This document shows, piece after piece, positions 11,692 through 23,453 of a stretch of 64,000 nucleotides of DNA. Below the pieces are notes generated by a model. That model worked only from the letters and a program-made list of their open reading frames with translations, ran no database searches and was not told the origin of the DNA. The translations under genes and the position numbers were made by a program. Each line of letters begins with the position of its first letter. Positions within the stretch are counted from its first letter, which is position 1. Source of the DNA: Anseranas semipalmata (lineage: Eukaryota > Chordata > Aves > Anseriformes > Anseranatidae); contig VXAA01007265.1 of assembly GCA_013399115.1 (NCBI GenBank), positions 498,832 through 562,831 of the forward strand, read 5' to 3'.

Positions 11692-14600
11692 AGCAACTCA
11701 CACTGAGGCATTAGTAGTGTCTGCTGTGTATTCAGTGCCTACCCTGCACTGTGTCTAGACACCTTCCTAACATTTCATGTAACAGCATTTCAAACCAAAA
11801 CGGAGACAGACCAGAGCTGTCATCACAGCTCATTTTAGTTATAAAGTACATCCTTACTTGATGTGCTGCTAGGAAAGTTAAGCAAGACACAGAACCAAAG
11901 TAAAAAAGCTTTCAAGTGGGCAATATAAAAATGGAGGCAAAAGGCAACCAAAATGGAAAATAAAAGTGAAAGGTTTCAAAGGTAGGACAAGAGGCTCTCA
12001 CATAGATGGGAAGCATAACTGAAATGAAACAGAACTTGTCATCATCCTTTTTAAGAAATGTGGGTGGACTGACATAGCTGTATTGAATTATGGATAGTGT
12101 TCTGAATTATGTGTGCAAAGAACTACTACACAGATGACATAACCCCAGGCTGGAGGAGAAGAAGGCCATAGAGCTGTACAGCCTGGCCACAAATATACAG
12201 AAGTGGTGAGAGAAGAAGCACCAGCTTCTTGAGGGAAATCCATCTGAATTAAGGACAGGGTATGAATTTACAGTGGAGTACCTTCTCCTGAATAACAAAA
12301 TGTGCATGTCTCATTTTTTGTACTAGGAATACTTTTTCTGAATTAGTGAAGCTGCTTTAGCAGGAATATGTTTTCTAGATTAAGTCCTTAAGCAGTTAAT
12401 CCCTGTGAGAAGCATAGGACTTTGCAAAGAAGATGGGCAGTGAGACAGCTGTAGAGCAGCTCTTGGTTGCTGAAGGTCACTTGCCTTTGTTAGATTATTC
12501 CAATTTCCTAACACGCAAATGAAGTGGTTGGCTGGGGCCTGCACCTTCAGTGCTCCTGGGAGGAGCTCTGCTGAGTAAAGAGAAATTGAAGACCAGGTTG
12601 AAAACAAACTTCTATTCTTCCTCTTTCCTACCTTTTCTGTCATTCAGTCTCTTTGACACACCCATCATTCAGGAGCTGAATCATGTGGCTAGGTCCCTCA
12701 GTTACAGAGCAAGCCCTGAAAATATTGGGCATAGCCAAAAGGGTGTGAGATAGTGGTATCTGTCAAGAGTAACTATTAATTCAACCCCATGATACTTAAA
12801 GTAGAAGGGCATATCAATTTGTTTCGCCACTTATGTTAAGCTGCATCATTTATGAATATAGTCTGTGTACTAAAAGAACAGCATCTGCTGTGAGCTTGGA
12901 AAACAAATTATTATTGCCTGTTAGCATCTTTACATAAATATTTGGGGAATTTGTATTTTAATTTTTTATTTTGTAAAGGATTCTCTCTTCAATTAGCCCC
13001 ACAGCCTCTTCGAGTTCTTATTTTCTGTGCTCTCAGCAGTTGCACGCAGTTATAGCAAATCAGGCCTCATGAACCACAGGCACTTGCACACTTGTTTCCA
13101 TAGCTGGGTGCAGCACTCAGCGAGAGGAGCCACTCAGGCATATGGCCTGTAATAAGCTGAGCTCCAACGAGCTGGAACCTCCTGCTTCAACAGCTATTTG
13201 GCCATTTGTTTTCTTGATGCAGCTCTTTGATTATTTCCCTCCCTTTGACAGAATGATGAAAGCAGCCACAGGGTTTATGTGCCACCTCCACCAAATGTTG
13301 CCCATATTCCAGCAATCAGGCACAAAACAGGGGAGATGGGCAGGGATAAGGTGCCCACTGAGTCTGGAAGTCCTGGAGATTAAAAGGCACATATTCTGCT
13401 GAAAGAAGGACTAATGTATGTGCAATTAAAACTGCCCAAACCAGCTAGACAAATCAGGCTTAAAATGAACAGTTTTCATCTGAGGTTGTCCATGCAGCAA
13501 CTGGCAGTCTCAGTTTTCTCTCTTACACCAGAACTGGTGATTATTATTTTTACAGCATATATCTGCTCATTAATTATTACAACTTTTCATTTAGAGGCAT
13601 GTAAGCTTAAAGGCATTTGCATACTTTAATACATCTCAGTGAAAAATGTCACTTAAAACAGACTCATGACATGCCTAGTGCAATGTCAGACTTGCAAATA
13701 AGTCTGAAAACCTTCAAAACAAATGAGTGAACAAAACATAGGGCTTTCTACAGCATAAAGAGCTAAGGAAGAAACAAGCAAGAAGAAAAAGCTTCATCCT
13801 TGGCCTAAAGAATGGCAAGTCTTAACATTTCTGAGGACAATTCAAGGGGACTTTCAGCAGACTAGGACCTGTTTTCCCCCTCTCAAACCTGTATCTTGAG
13901 CACACAAGCCAATCAGACATTAATTGCTACTGAAGATACAGGACAACAGCTAGGTTGCCTTCTGAGCCCTGGCATAGTACAGAGGGAGCTCTACATTTCT
14001 CCTAATTGGAACCAATGGAAAAGTTTTTACATCAAACTGTTTGTAACAGAGTAGAGCTTTCAGTAGCAGTGAATTTTTCATGAAAGGGTTCTGCTTTCCA
14101 CAGAATATTTCAATTTTTCATTGAAAAACTGAGCTGGCAAACCAAGAAAGTAGATTAAATGCTTCAATTCTGAAGGGCAATCACAGCATTCCAGAGGTCT
14201 CAAGTTCCTCCTGTTTTTGTTCTTAATCAGGGACTTGGCCCCTCATCCAAACTGCATTTCCCAACAAAGCTCTGGCCAGGCAGCAGCACTGATGCCCTTC
14301 CACCTGCACAAGAGGAGAATATTGTTCATTATGGACGATGTAATGAAGTCAAGGAGTCAGCACTTTATGCTTATTTGTTGTGATTTTCAATCCCCTACCA
14401 CCTAATTCAGTCATCGTTGAAGGGAGAGGGAGGAAAAAAAGCATGAGTATCGGGCAACCTGGAAGAGAAATGGGCATGGATCCTTTTAGCCTAGTCAACT
14501 GCAGAAGCTATTTTGTGTAGGCAATGAAGCAGTGCTAGAGGGCCCTCCAAAAATGAACAGGACAGCCACTGAAGAATGAAAAACCAATTGAGCAGAAAAG

Positions 14601-17201
14601 GAGGCCACTCGGTCTTGCTCAGTGACAGCCATAAGATATGTCAGCCAGTTTTGGTATAGAGATCACCTCTGCACCCAGTCTGAGAGTCAGGGTGCAAGAG
14701 AAGTGAAAATGTTGGGTGAAGGAGAATTTACACCCAAACAGTGCAAAGAGGACCACATAAAATACGGAGAAGATGCAGGAAAACAGTCTTTGACATCCTC
14801 AAGCTGAAAGTGTGCACTGACAGAAGAAGCAACTTAAAGACAGCTGATGACTGTACTTACTTACCAGAGAGGATTGCTTTTGATTTCTCCAGCTAGAGTC
14901 TCAGCTGGTGTAATTTAGATAGCTGATTTCTGTAAAATCCATGTCAATTTACCTGTTGAGCCTCTTGCCCTTAGAGAACTGGCATATTATCTAAGGTGAA
15001 AAATACATGCTTGGGCTTTGCTTCAACTTTCGTTCAAGCAAAAACTATTGTGAGCTGGAGGCTTCAAAAGTGACAATGCTTAATCCCAGCTATGCAAAAA
15101 CAGAGGTAAAAAGCCACTTTTACTCCTGAGATCAAAAATAAATCTGGTTTTTTTTTTTTTTTTTAAAAGAAAAGGGAATCTTCTGAAGCAAGGTGAAGAG
15201 TAGGAATGTTACTGTAGGGAAGCTCTTAAACATATCTGCAAAGAGGATCAGAAATAAACATGCGAAAGGAACTTGACACATTTCTTGAAGGGAGAAGTTA
15301 TGCATGACTGGATATGTTTGAAACTTGGTGAGATGACTTTCAGAACCAAAAGATCAAGAGAGTCTTGATCAAGGAAATCTAGGAAAGGCAGCAAAAGAAG
15401 AAGAGGTGAAGGAAAATAAGCCCATAGTGACAGTCTTTCTTGCTGTGTTTCAGGTCCATTTTCTTTCTGGTTAGAGCTGGGGGGGAAGAGGAGAGAAAAG
15501 GATAGAGGTATGTGAGCACCTGTCTTTTACAGCTAAGTAACATCCATTGAGCCTCAGGAAAAGGTTTGATTTGGGCTCTGAGGAACAAACTCTGATCAAT
15601 TCTCCTCTGAGTGGTCCTCATTTACTCATCCTTCTGTAAAAGGGAAAATAATTGGTGAGCTGATCAGATAAGGGAATGCCAAACAAGGTACCGGATTATA
15701 GCAAAAAGCTGATCTATGGGCAGAATTAGCCTCTTGGTTCTCTGAGTCACATAGAAAAGAGGAGAAAGACAAAGAAAATTATCAGGCACTGATAAGGATC
15801 TTACTGAATTTTTTTGACTGTACCAAGTGGTTTGCAGGGCAGTATGCTCAGTAGTGCTTCTAGTGCTGCTACAGAAAAGGTTGGCACATGGTCCCACTCT
15901 AAGCTTAACATCAGTGGGCAAGCATGTATACAGATAACGTGGGTGGCTCAGTCATTGATAGGAGCTCAGTGACCATACACAGGGTAGCGCAGTTAGAGAT
16001 CCATGGCACTTTGACTTTACCCATTCCTGTTCCCTCAGTACTGGCTGTGCAGAAACTAGCTGAGACAGCAGAGAAGTGCCTAGCATAACTGGCATTGCAT
16101 ACAGCAACCCCATGGGCTGTTGGGATCTTTTACAATGCTGAGGCCACAAGTCAGTGCTGCCTGCCTGGCTGCCACCTGTTGGCTCCATCCCAGTGTGAGG
16201 GCTCACTAGCTCAGCTGCTGCAGCTGCTTGCACCCACTGCTGTGCTTATTTTTGATCAGCTGAACTTAAAATACAAGTTGTTATTGAGCCAGGCAGTGCC
16301 TTTTCTTTCTCAAAGATGCAGATGCTGGCAATTGTTTTAAAATTCCACCATGAGTATTCCACTGTGTGTGTGTGGTGTGTGTGTACACTCTGTTATTTGC
16401 AATATCCGCTTAGAAGCATTAAAGCAAAATGCCTTTGTCAGCTTTGCCTTTTTCTATTTGACAACTGCTGATGTCATTTTACTTTTGTCTGTGAACCTCA
16501 GCCTGCTTGCTGCTGAGTCACAGAAGAAGGCAAATGATAATAAATATGTCTCTTATCTACCCAGAAAGCTGTGGACCACTGGAATGATAATCAGAAGGGG
16601 AGTCGTTTTCAACCAGCTATAGCGGAACAGAGGGCTAATGTTTCCTGTGCAAATTTCCCTGTCACTCACAAGCTTTGACTGATGTGGGCTGCATCCTCCA
16701 AACCAGAAATGTGAATACCAAGAAGCAGTAGCTGAGACTCACCTATGCATGCAGGAGCAGGGGAAGCATAGCATTCAGAAACCTGAAACACAGAAAGAAG
16801 ACCTAACCTTTGACATCCAGGTTTTGATTTCCAGTGAAATTATCCCTCATCCAGCAATTCTCAGTCTTTCATCTGGTTTGACTGAGCCACGTAATACTCA
16901 AACCATTTTCCTCATTTTTAAGTTTTAGGAAAATTCTACTAGCACATTTCAGATTCTCTGGGCAATGGTGACATCACAGGAGATGACTGAGTATCAGCAA
17001 GTTGCTGGAGTCATTGCTGCTTGACTCTCTGTCTCTGAGAGCACAGATCCACATTGCATGTTGTCATAGAATCATAGAATCACAGAATGGCTTGGGTTGG
17101 AAGGGACCTTAAAGATCAACTAGTTCCAACAACACTGCCATGGGCAAGGATGCCACCCGCTAGATCAGGTTGCCTCTTTGCTTGTGGTGGGAGGGACTTT
17201 G

Positions 17202-17240
17202 CTCCCCTAGCCCCTCAGGGACTCCCCTAGCCCCAGGGAC
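17202..17240. repeat. Short tandem duplication at the CR1 deletion junction
   Basis: A unit beginning ctcccctagcccc and ending agggact occurs twice in direct succession. The units are about 21 and 19 nt, and the second lacks two bases. It sits exactly where the post-endonuclease part of ORF2 meets the 3' UTR, so it may be a scar of the event that removed the reverse transcriptase. Confidence 0.6.
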
Positions 17241-17596
17241 TCAAGAGATGTGGGAAGCCTGACTGCCAGTGAAGACTGAGGCAAAGAACTTGTCAAGTAC
17301 CTTAGCCTTCTCCTTGTCTGTTGTTACCAGTTCTCCCCCCTCGTTTATCAGAGTGGGTACACTCTCCTTGGCCTTTCTTTTCTGACCAATGTACCTATAG
17401 CTTCCGTTCTTGTTATTCTGTGCATCCCTTGCCAAGTTCAGTTCCATCCGTACCTTGGCTTTCCTGATCCCATCCCTACACATCCAGACAGCATCCCTGT
17501 GCTCTTCCCAGGCCACATGTGCCTGCTTCCACTGCCTGTGCATTTCCTTCTTACACCTCAGTTTGACCAGCAGGTCCTTGCTCAGCCATGTCAGCT
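17241..17596 (-). pseudogene. CR1 ORF2 fragment between endonuclease and reverse transcriptase
   Basis: The minus-strand frame at 17241-17543 contains KAKVRMELNLARD, then YRYIGQKRKAKE, then KVLDKFFASVFTG. This is the linker that joins endonuclease to reverse transcriptase in CR1 ORF2. Reading continues upstream in the same frame (VRKLTWLSKDLL, which resembles the family's 'AWLNKDLL') into the endonuclease copy, past one stop just after NTVLRDR at about 17688. The reverse transcriptase that should follow is missing. It is a non-functional remnant. Confidence 0.85.
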
Positions 17597-18140
17597 TCCT
17601 GACTTCCCTTCTTGATTTCTTACATGTGGGGATGGAGAGATCTTGTGCTCTAAGAAGAGTGTCCTTAAAGAGTTGCCAGCTCTGATCAGTTCATCTGTCC
17701 CTAAGGACAGTGTTACAGGCGATCTCATCCACTAGTTCTTTAAGCAGCTGAAAGTTTGCCCTTTTAAAGTTCAGAGTCCTGGCTTTGCTCTTTGCCAGGC
17801 CCATGTCCATCAAGATCACGAACTGAGCCAGAGCATGGTTGCTACAGCCCAGACTGTCTCCAATCTTAACTGCTTTAATGAGTTCATCTGCACTGGTGAG
17901 CACCAGGTCCAGTAATGCTTCTCCTCTGGTTGGTTTGTCTAATACTTGGACCAGGAAGTTATCCTCAATGCACTCCAAGAGTCTTCTGGATTGCTTACAG
18001 CCTGCTGTGTACCTTTTCCAGCAGACATTTGGGTGGTTGAAGTCCCCCATCAGGATGACAGCCTGTGTGTGTGATGCTTCTTACAGCTGAAGCAGGAAGG
18101 CCTCAACAACAGGCTTCCCTTCATCAGGCAGCCTGTAGTA
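17597..18140 (-). pseudogene. CR1 ORF2 endonuclease C-terminal segment, copy 1 of a 544-bp duplication
   Basis: The open frame 17691-18050 (119 codons) starts MGDFNHPNVCW, which holds the GDFN catalytic motif of the apurinic-type endonuclease. It continues through FLVQVLDKPTRGEALLDLVL and SLGCSNHALAQF. Family members normally have SDH in the last motif; here it is SNH, so a conserved acidic residue is gone. Upstream of GDFN the frame contains VYYRLPDEG but is cut by TAA at 18081-18083. The segment is repeated with one difference at 18142-18685, and a single N at 18141 separates the copies. Confidence 0.85.
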
Positions 18141-18141
18141 N
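18141..18141. other. Single N at the junction of the duplicated CR1 segment
   Basis: The undetermined base lies exactly between the end of copy 1 (cctgtagta) and the start of copy 2 (tcctgactt). Most other Ns in the window lie in homopolymers; this one does not. A contig join or failed overlap merge explains its position better than a real base. Confidence 0.8.
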
Positions 18142-18685
18142 TCCTGACTTCCCTTCTTGATTTCTTACATGTGGGGATGGAGAGATCTTGTGCTCTAAGA
18201 AGAGTGTCCTTAAAGAGTTGCCAGCTCTGATCAGTTCATCTGTCCCTAAGGACAGTGTTACAGGCGATCTCATCCACTAGTTCTTTAAGCAGCTGAAAGT
18301 TTGCCCTTTTAAAGTTCAGAGTCCTGGCTTTGCTCTTTGCCAGGCCCATGTCCATCAAGATCACAAACTGAGCCAGAGCATGGTTGCTACAGCCCAGACT
18401 GTCTCCAATCTTAACTGCTTTAATGAGTTCATCTGCACTGGTGAGCACCAGGTCCAGTAATGCTTCTCCTCTGGTTGGTTTGTCTAATACTTGGACCAGG
18501 AAGTTATCCTCAATGCACTCCAAGAGTCTTCTGGATTGCTTACAGCCTGCTGTGTACCTTTTCCAGCAGACATTTGGGTGGTTGAAGTCCCCCATCAGGA
18601 TGACAGCCTGTGTGTGTGATGCTTCTTACAGCTGAAGCAGGAAGGCCTCAACAACAGGCTTCCCTTCATCAGGCAGCCTGTAGTA
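18142..18685 (-). pseudogene. CR1 ORF2 endonuclease C-terminal segment, copy 2 of the duplication
   Basis: The segment is offset by 545 from copy 1. The only difference I find is A at 18365 where copy 1 has G at 17820, a silent change in a phenylalanine codon. The open frame is 18236-18595, with the same GDFNHP start and the same SNH substitution. This copy continues upstream (18686-18757) into more endonuclease sequence (HLVIEV, LWVKDQ), so copy 2 is the one in normal continuity with the 5' side. Copy 1 continues normally into the ORF2 linker on the 3' side. Confidence 0.85.
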
Positions 18686-18859
18686 AACCTCAATCACAAG
18701 GTGGCCATTATTGGTCTGGTCCTTAACCCACAGGTTAACTTAACCGGGCAGAGACGAGGGTCCAGTCTCCCTTGTCTTGTGAGCCAGTCAAGTCCATCAG
18801 CTCACAGCTGAAAGCTAGTTTACCCTCCCCTTGCAAGGACTTAAGGCAGGGCTGTCACT

Positions 18860-19120
18860 CAGCCTGTGTCAGTGCACAATACCATGCATCAATCTCTCAC
18901 TTGGATTCCCAGATACTATGCTGCCTGGTGAGCTCCTCTCGCAACAGGGCAACTTGCTCAAAAAGTTCACCCAGCTGGGCACACTTGTGCCCATGACACC
19001 CACCTCTACCTTCAGGCCCTATGGGGACTTTCAGATTCTGAAGTTCTCTCTAACTGAGGGTCTGGGCAGCTCTTTTGGTCCCTGGGAGGTCTGTTTGGGT
19101 GTAGGTGCCTGCCTGTGATG
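18860..19120 (-). pseudogene. CR1 ORF1 fragment (coiled-coil region)
   Basis: The minus strand reads CHGHKCAQLGELFEQVALL, then REELTRQHSIWESK, a stop, then EIDAW. This matches the CR1 ORF1 pattern of a Cys/His cluster followed by a heptad-like segment and an 'IRESEREID' motif. Upstream, in the same frame but beyond another stop, comes YTQTDLPGTKRAAQTLS, typical of the QT-rich stretch before the coil. At least three in-frame stops are present. It abuts the endonuclease part at about 18760, so the ORF1 C-terminus and the endonuclease N-terminus are deleted. Confidence 0.65.
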
Positions 19121-22100
19121 ATACAATCCTGAGAAAATTGACAGGCTATGCAGTCCATTGACACACACAACCATCCTTGCAACCACAGTCAGGTAAAGTG
19201 ATAACTCCAATGGCAATTTGAGCTAAAGAGAGAACAAAGCCAGAGCAGGACCACTGTGCCATGGCTGAGACCACATGGTTTTCCAGCTAGTAGCTTGAGA
19301 GATGAAGAGATACAACAAGATATAGATCTTCTTCCCCATGACTGAAAGGCTTTCTGGGACCTCTGCAATGAGAGAGCAATATGACTGATGCAGGGGCTTG
19401 GAGGTATCTACCACCTGATACTCAAGATAGCATATAGACCCTCCTAAGTTCTTCACCAACACAGTCCAAAGCAGTTTCATCAGCTGTTGCAGCTTAAGTC
19501 ATGCCTCTTGTCCTGGGAGAAGCAGTGTTTCTGAAGTACTGTGGGGAATCACAAGAAGGTCTCTGGGGTGCCTTTTAAAAAGACTGGTCACAACAGGGTA
19601 ACTGCTGGATAAAAGTATAAGGATTACATGGGATCTCTGGAGTTAAACTCTTGCTACAAACACAAGTCTCTTTATGGGTGTTTGGCTTGAAAACATTCTT
19701 TGCTCCTCGTGGTCAGGTTTATTCTGCTATAAAGGATTCACTCAAGCAGGCAGCAGGGTAATGCACAGAGACTTCCCTCAGGGCACAAAGAGCAAGGAAG
19801 TATCACTTCCAAAACTGTGATTGGCAAATCACAGCAGTTGAAGGTTGCAGTGCTAATGTAGATTCTCCTACGTGCACAGCTAGCAATATAGCATGTTTGG
19901 AAGGCTTCCACTGCCTACTATTCTCAGCTCTCTCCCTTCCTCTCTTTACAAAGTTGCATGAAATACAACACAGTGCTACTACTTCCAAAGTCCGGTCCCC
20001 TGAGGAAGCCCAGAAAATCATTCTGTTGTTCCACATTTGATTTGCATCCACACTAATTACTCAGGCAGTAATTGAAGGGACATTGAATATTTATTAAAAC
20101 TACATCAAAAGTGCAGCACTGTTTTCCCTTCTTAGATGACCTGCAAGGAGAAAAAATAAACAAACAAACAAAAACCACAGATAATTCCATTCAAGTTCAA
20201 ATTATTTAGTCCGACAGCTTTCATCTGAATATTTTTTTGTAAAGGGTTGTAGGCTGGATTTTGTTGTTCTTGCCATGGCTAATTTAGTTCTCTGCATGTG
20301 TTTCAAGCATTTTGCTAAGGCACCACATTGTTTGTAATGACATTGATGGTGACGGAACATCAGCCCCTCTCTAAGGTCCTACACTGGCTGAGGGGAACGC
20401 TCCCAGATTCACAGTCTCCTTGTCAGGCCAAAAGGTACATTATAGCCCATCTATTCCAGAGACACATGCCAGCAGGATTGAAAACTGTAAGTTTGTCTGC
20501 TCAATATGAGCAGCAAAGAGAGAGTGATCCCCTGCCAAGCAAGAAAGTTGAAGCGACGAGAATATTAGCCGGCTAAGCCACAGTGCTAGACTTGATTGCA
20601 GACTTAGCAAGGATACAACACATTTTATTCACTGCAAAGTGATAGCTTCAAACAGATATTCAAAATATATGGCTGAAATAATTTCTTCTACTCATACTCT
20701 AAAAAATATGTCATTGCTTCAGTGCTAGCAGAGCATGTTACATTACATACTTACCCTTTTCATGGGTTTGACATTAATGCAACTATAAGCATAGGACTGT
20801 CAGGTGATTTATTTATTTATTTGAGACAATTCCATGCATTGAATAGAAAAGTATTAGCATCAACTGGCCTTAGGGCTTTCTAACTGTTTACTCTTCCTAA
20901 AAATAGGTGCACTTTCTTAAGAGAGAAACTGGTTTTGTTGTTCATTGTTAGCTATGGATTTCCTTTGTTATGGGTTATGGCAGCAAATTTAAATAGAAGC
21001 ACTTCTGAACTCAAAAGGAAAATAAATGATAGCAACGGAAAGTTTTTCTGGTTTCAGGTGCTTCAGTCCAAATTGTCTGAGGCTCTGTACTTTTCTCACT
21101 TAATTCAGTGGTTAAAACACCTTAGATTTAATGGCACAGCACTATAGCTTTAACAGAAACACTTACCACTGTCTGTCTCCACCTTCCACAGCAACTGGTG
21201 CTGTGGTACTTTACAAAAAAACAATGTGTTTTATTTTTGACTGTCCCTCCTACCCCAAGCACACAAATAACAGAGCATTTTGGCTGCTCCAGCATGCCCA
21301 TTGCTAGAGCACTGTCTTTTTTTTCATGAGCATCAGCCTGTGTCGTAAGCGAGATACATTTCATGTTACTGGAGCTGTGGAAAAAGTAAGGGTGTCTCAT
21401 CCATGCTATTTGGTTTTCCTCCCTTGGGAGGACAGATCTTTCTGTTTTAAGCTGTTTCCCAAGTAGCTGGGATTCATTAACCTCTGCAGCTGCCTTTCGT
21501 GTTGGTGCCTCACTGTGCAGGAGCCTGAGAGATTACTGTAGACCAGGCATCCAACTTTTTGACAGCTGCAACTAGAGTAGATGAATCCCACTGTAGGTAA
21601 CAGCCTCTATTGTTTTTGTTAGTCAGGGATAGTTCCAAGCTATTCCAGCACACAGTTCTTATTCACCCTCTTTTTTTTGTTCTAAACATCAATCTCAACC
21701 AAGTCTCTCACAAGAAACTCAGTCCCCAGAACTCCAAAGCCACGTCCTCACCCTTGGAAAACCGCATTTGTGTGTATTTCACTGTTTTCCGTTTTTTACT
21801 TTTTATATATATAAAAAAATATTGTCAGGGTTAATTCTATGTGTGGCATGTGCTCTCTACAGTTCTGTATTGCATTTTCATAGTTAGCCTTTGCTGCCTG
21901 CACTAACTGAAAATTATTAAAAACATCAATTGCTTCAAAACAAGCAAGTGTCAAAAAGAAAGCTATCTTCTACATATCCGCCTTGCTGCTGGCAACCATT
22001 ATGTGCAGTTACAAAGGAGATCTTTTAAATCTTGTCTAGCTGTCTTCCACATTTCTAAAGCATCTCCTTCCTGATGGAACTTTAGCTGTTCCATTCTTTT

Positions 22101-23336
22101 ACTCAGGGTGTTTTCTTCACATTACTTCTGTTAACATATCTTTTTGAGAAATCACTCAGGGCTGAGGCATCTGAGAGAGGTCTGCTGCTGTCAGAGCCCA
22201 AGTCCTAACCAACTGGCACTGGGTTATGAGAGTTGCATGAGCTTCTGCAACACAGCACAGCCACCAACAGCCACTGGCAGACAAGGGTTCCCTGATCTCT
22301 GGCTTGTTAGTCATGGGTATGCCAGGGACTGGTGCATATATTTTTTGAAGCTGGTATTACCAACTAGCAGGTGGTATGTTCCCTGAATCAACACTGAGGA
22401 TTATAGTTTCAGTCTGGTACATTACGTGCTTGTTAAATACTTTGGTCTGGATGTCACAGCAGGTAACAAGTAGACTAGATGGATGTTGAGATCAAACTAT
22501 TTGAAATAGCACCCACCCCTCTGTGCAGGGCTGAGGTGCTGTCTGTCTGCATTGCAGTCCTTGGTCCCATGTCTATCTGGACTGAGGAACGTATTACAGG
22601 ATGTTGTGGCTCCCTCTGTACTTCTACCCAATCTCTTTTTCAAAACAAAAATATGAGGGCAACAGGTACTCAGGTCTTGTCATGACATTCAGGGAGGAAG
22701 GGATCAGGCTACAACACAAGAATTTGGTCCTATGGTGTAGGCACCATCATTGCTGTGAATGGATACACAGACTGTTAACAAGTTAGTCCTGTAACTCTTT
22801 ATAACACAAAACTGTTGAGTTTCTGACACTTGTTCTGTGATGCAATTCCAGACTGATTCTGTCGACCCCCTCAGTTCTGGGGGTTACAATCAGCTGCTGA
22901 TTTTAAATACAACTGCAGTTGTTTGACAACTTAGGGATAAATCCCATGCTGGCGGAACAGATGGGTTTACACAGAATAGTGTAAATTATTTTGGTTTTGC
23001 ACTGCCAATGACTGATGTAGAGCAAATCACTCTGCCCCTTTACTTGTTATTCTAATCAGGTTGCAGTACATTTGATGTATAAATCCAGACCTCCATTTAT
23101 ACCACAGCATATATCATTGCTGCAACTGGCCTGATGTTGGTGCATATTTTTATTTATAAATGTGTGTACTCAAACATATATACATGTATATTTATATATA
23201 CAAAGACTGTCTCTCATGCACACAAGTATATATAATATAAACACCTTTGAGCTCTTGTGACCTACAACAAAGAATTACAAATTGGACAGAGAATAAATGC
23301 ATTTTTCTCTTTTTTCTTTTTTTCTTTTTTTCCTAG

Positions 23337-23453
23337 AACAGGTTACACATCCTGTTTGTGAATCCATGAATGGAGCTAAAGTAAAGCATTATTTGCAGCA
23401 CAGAAAGGAAATCGTTTTGATGTTTATGAATCACTACTGTCAAGATTGTACAA
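23337..23453 (+). other. Weak candidate exon (strong acceptor only)
   Basis: A 35-nt pyrimidine tract ending in CTAG at 23333-23336 makes a strong acceptor. The following 117 nt are open in one frame and include HYLQHRKEIVLMFMNHY. The only donor is a weak CAA/GTAAAA at 23454. The pyrimidine tract may simply be low-complexity sequence. The peptide is unrecognised. Confidence 0.12.

Larger units (their letters stand above)
2831..17063. other. Non-coding single-copy stretch, no gene recognised
   Basis: Apart from a possible 54-nt exon at 4114-4167, microsatellites at 8028-8082 and 8407-8428 and a 10-N gap at 11682-11691, I see nothing that reads as a gene or a recognisable transposon. The longest frame lies on the minus strand at 7459-8016 and opens with a non-ATG codon. 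From its first ATG it would encode about 139 residues with no domain, no repeats and no splice context. Shorter frames overlap on both strands without codon-like structure. Confidence 0.65.
17064..19200 (-). mobile_element. CR1 LINE, minus strand, internally deleted (no reverse transcriptase)
   Basis: The left edge carries the CR1 3' terminal octamer array read in reverse (catagaatcatagaatcac), followed by the typical 3' untranslated block with gggttggaagggacc and the tccaac and gatcaggttgcc motifs. Moving right, so toward the element's 5' end, come an ORF2 segment downstream of the endonuclease, the endonuclease C-terminal half (present twice), part of the endonuclease middle, and an ORF1 coiled-coil segment. 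The whole reverse transcriptase domain is absent: the frame that ends in FFASVFTGSQASHIS at 17241 runs almost directly into 3' UTR. The first part of the endonuclease is also missing. In-frame stops show that it is dead. The 5' edge is uncertain and could lie anywhere from about 19120 to 19500. Confidence 0.85.
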
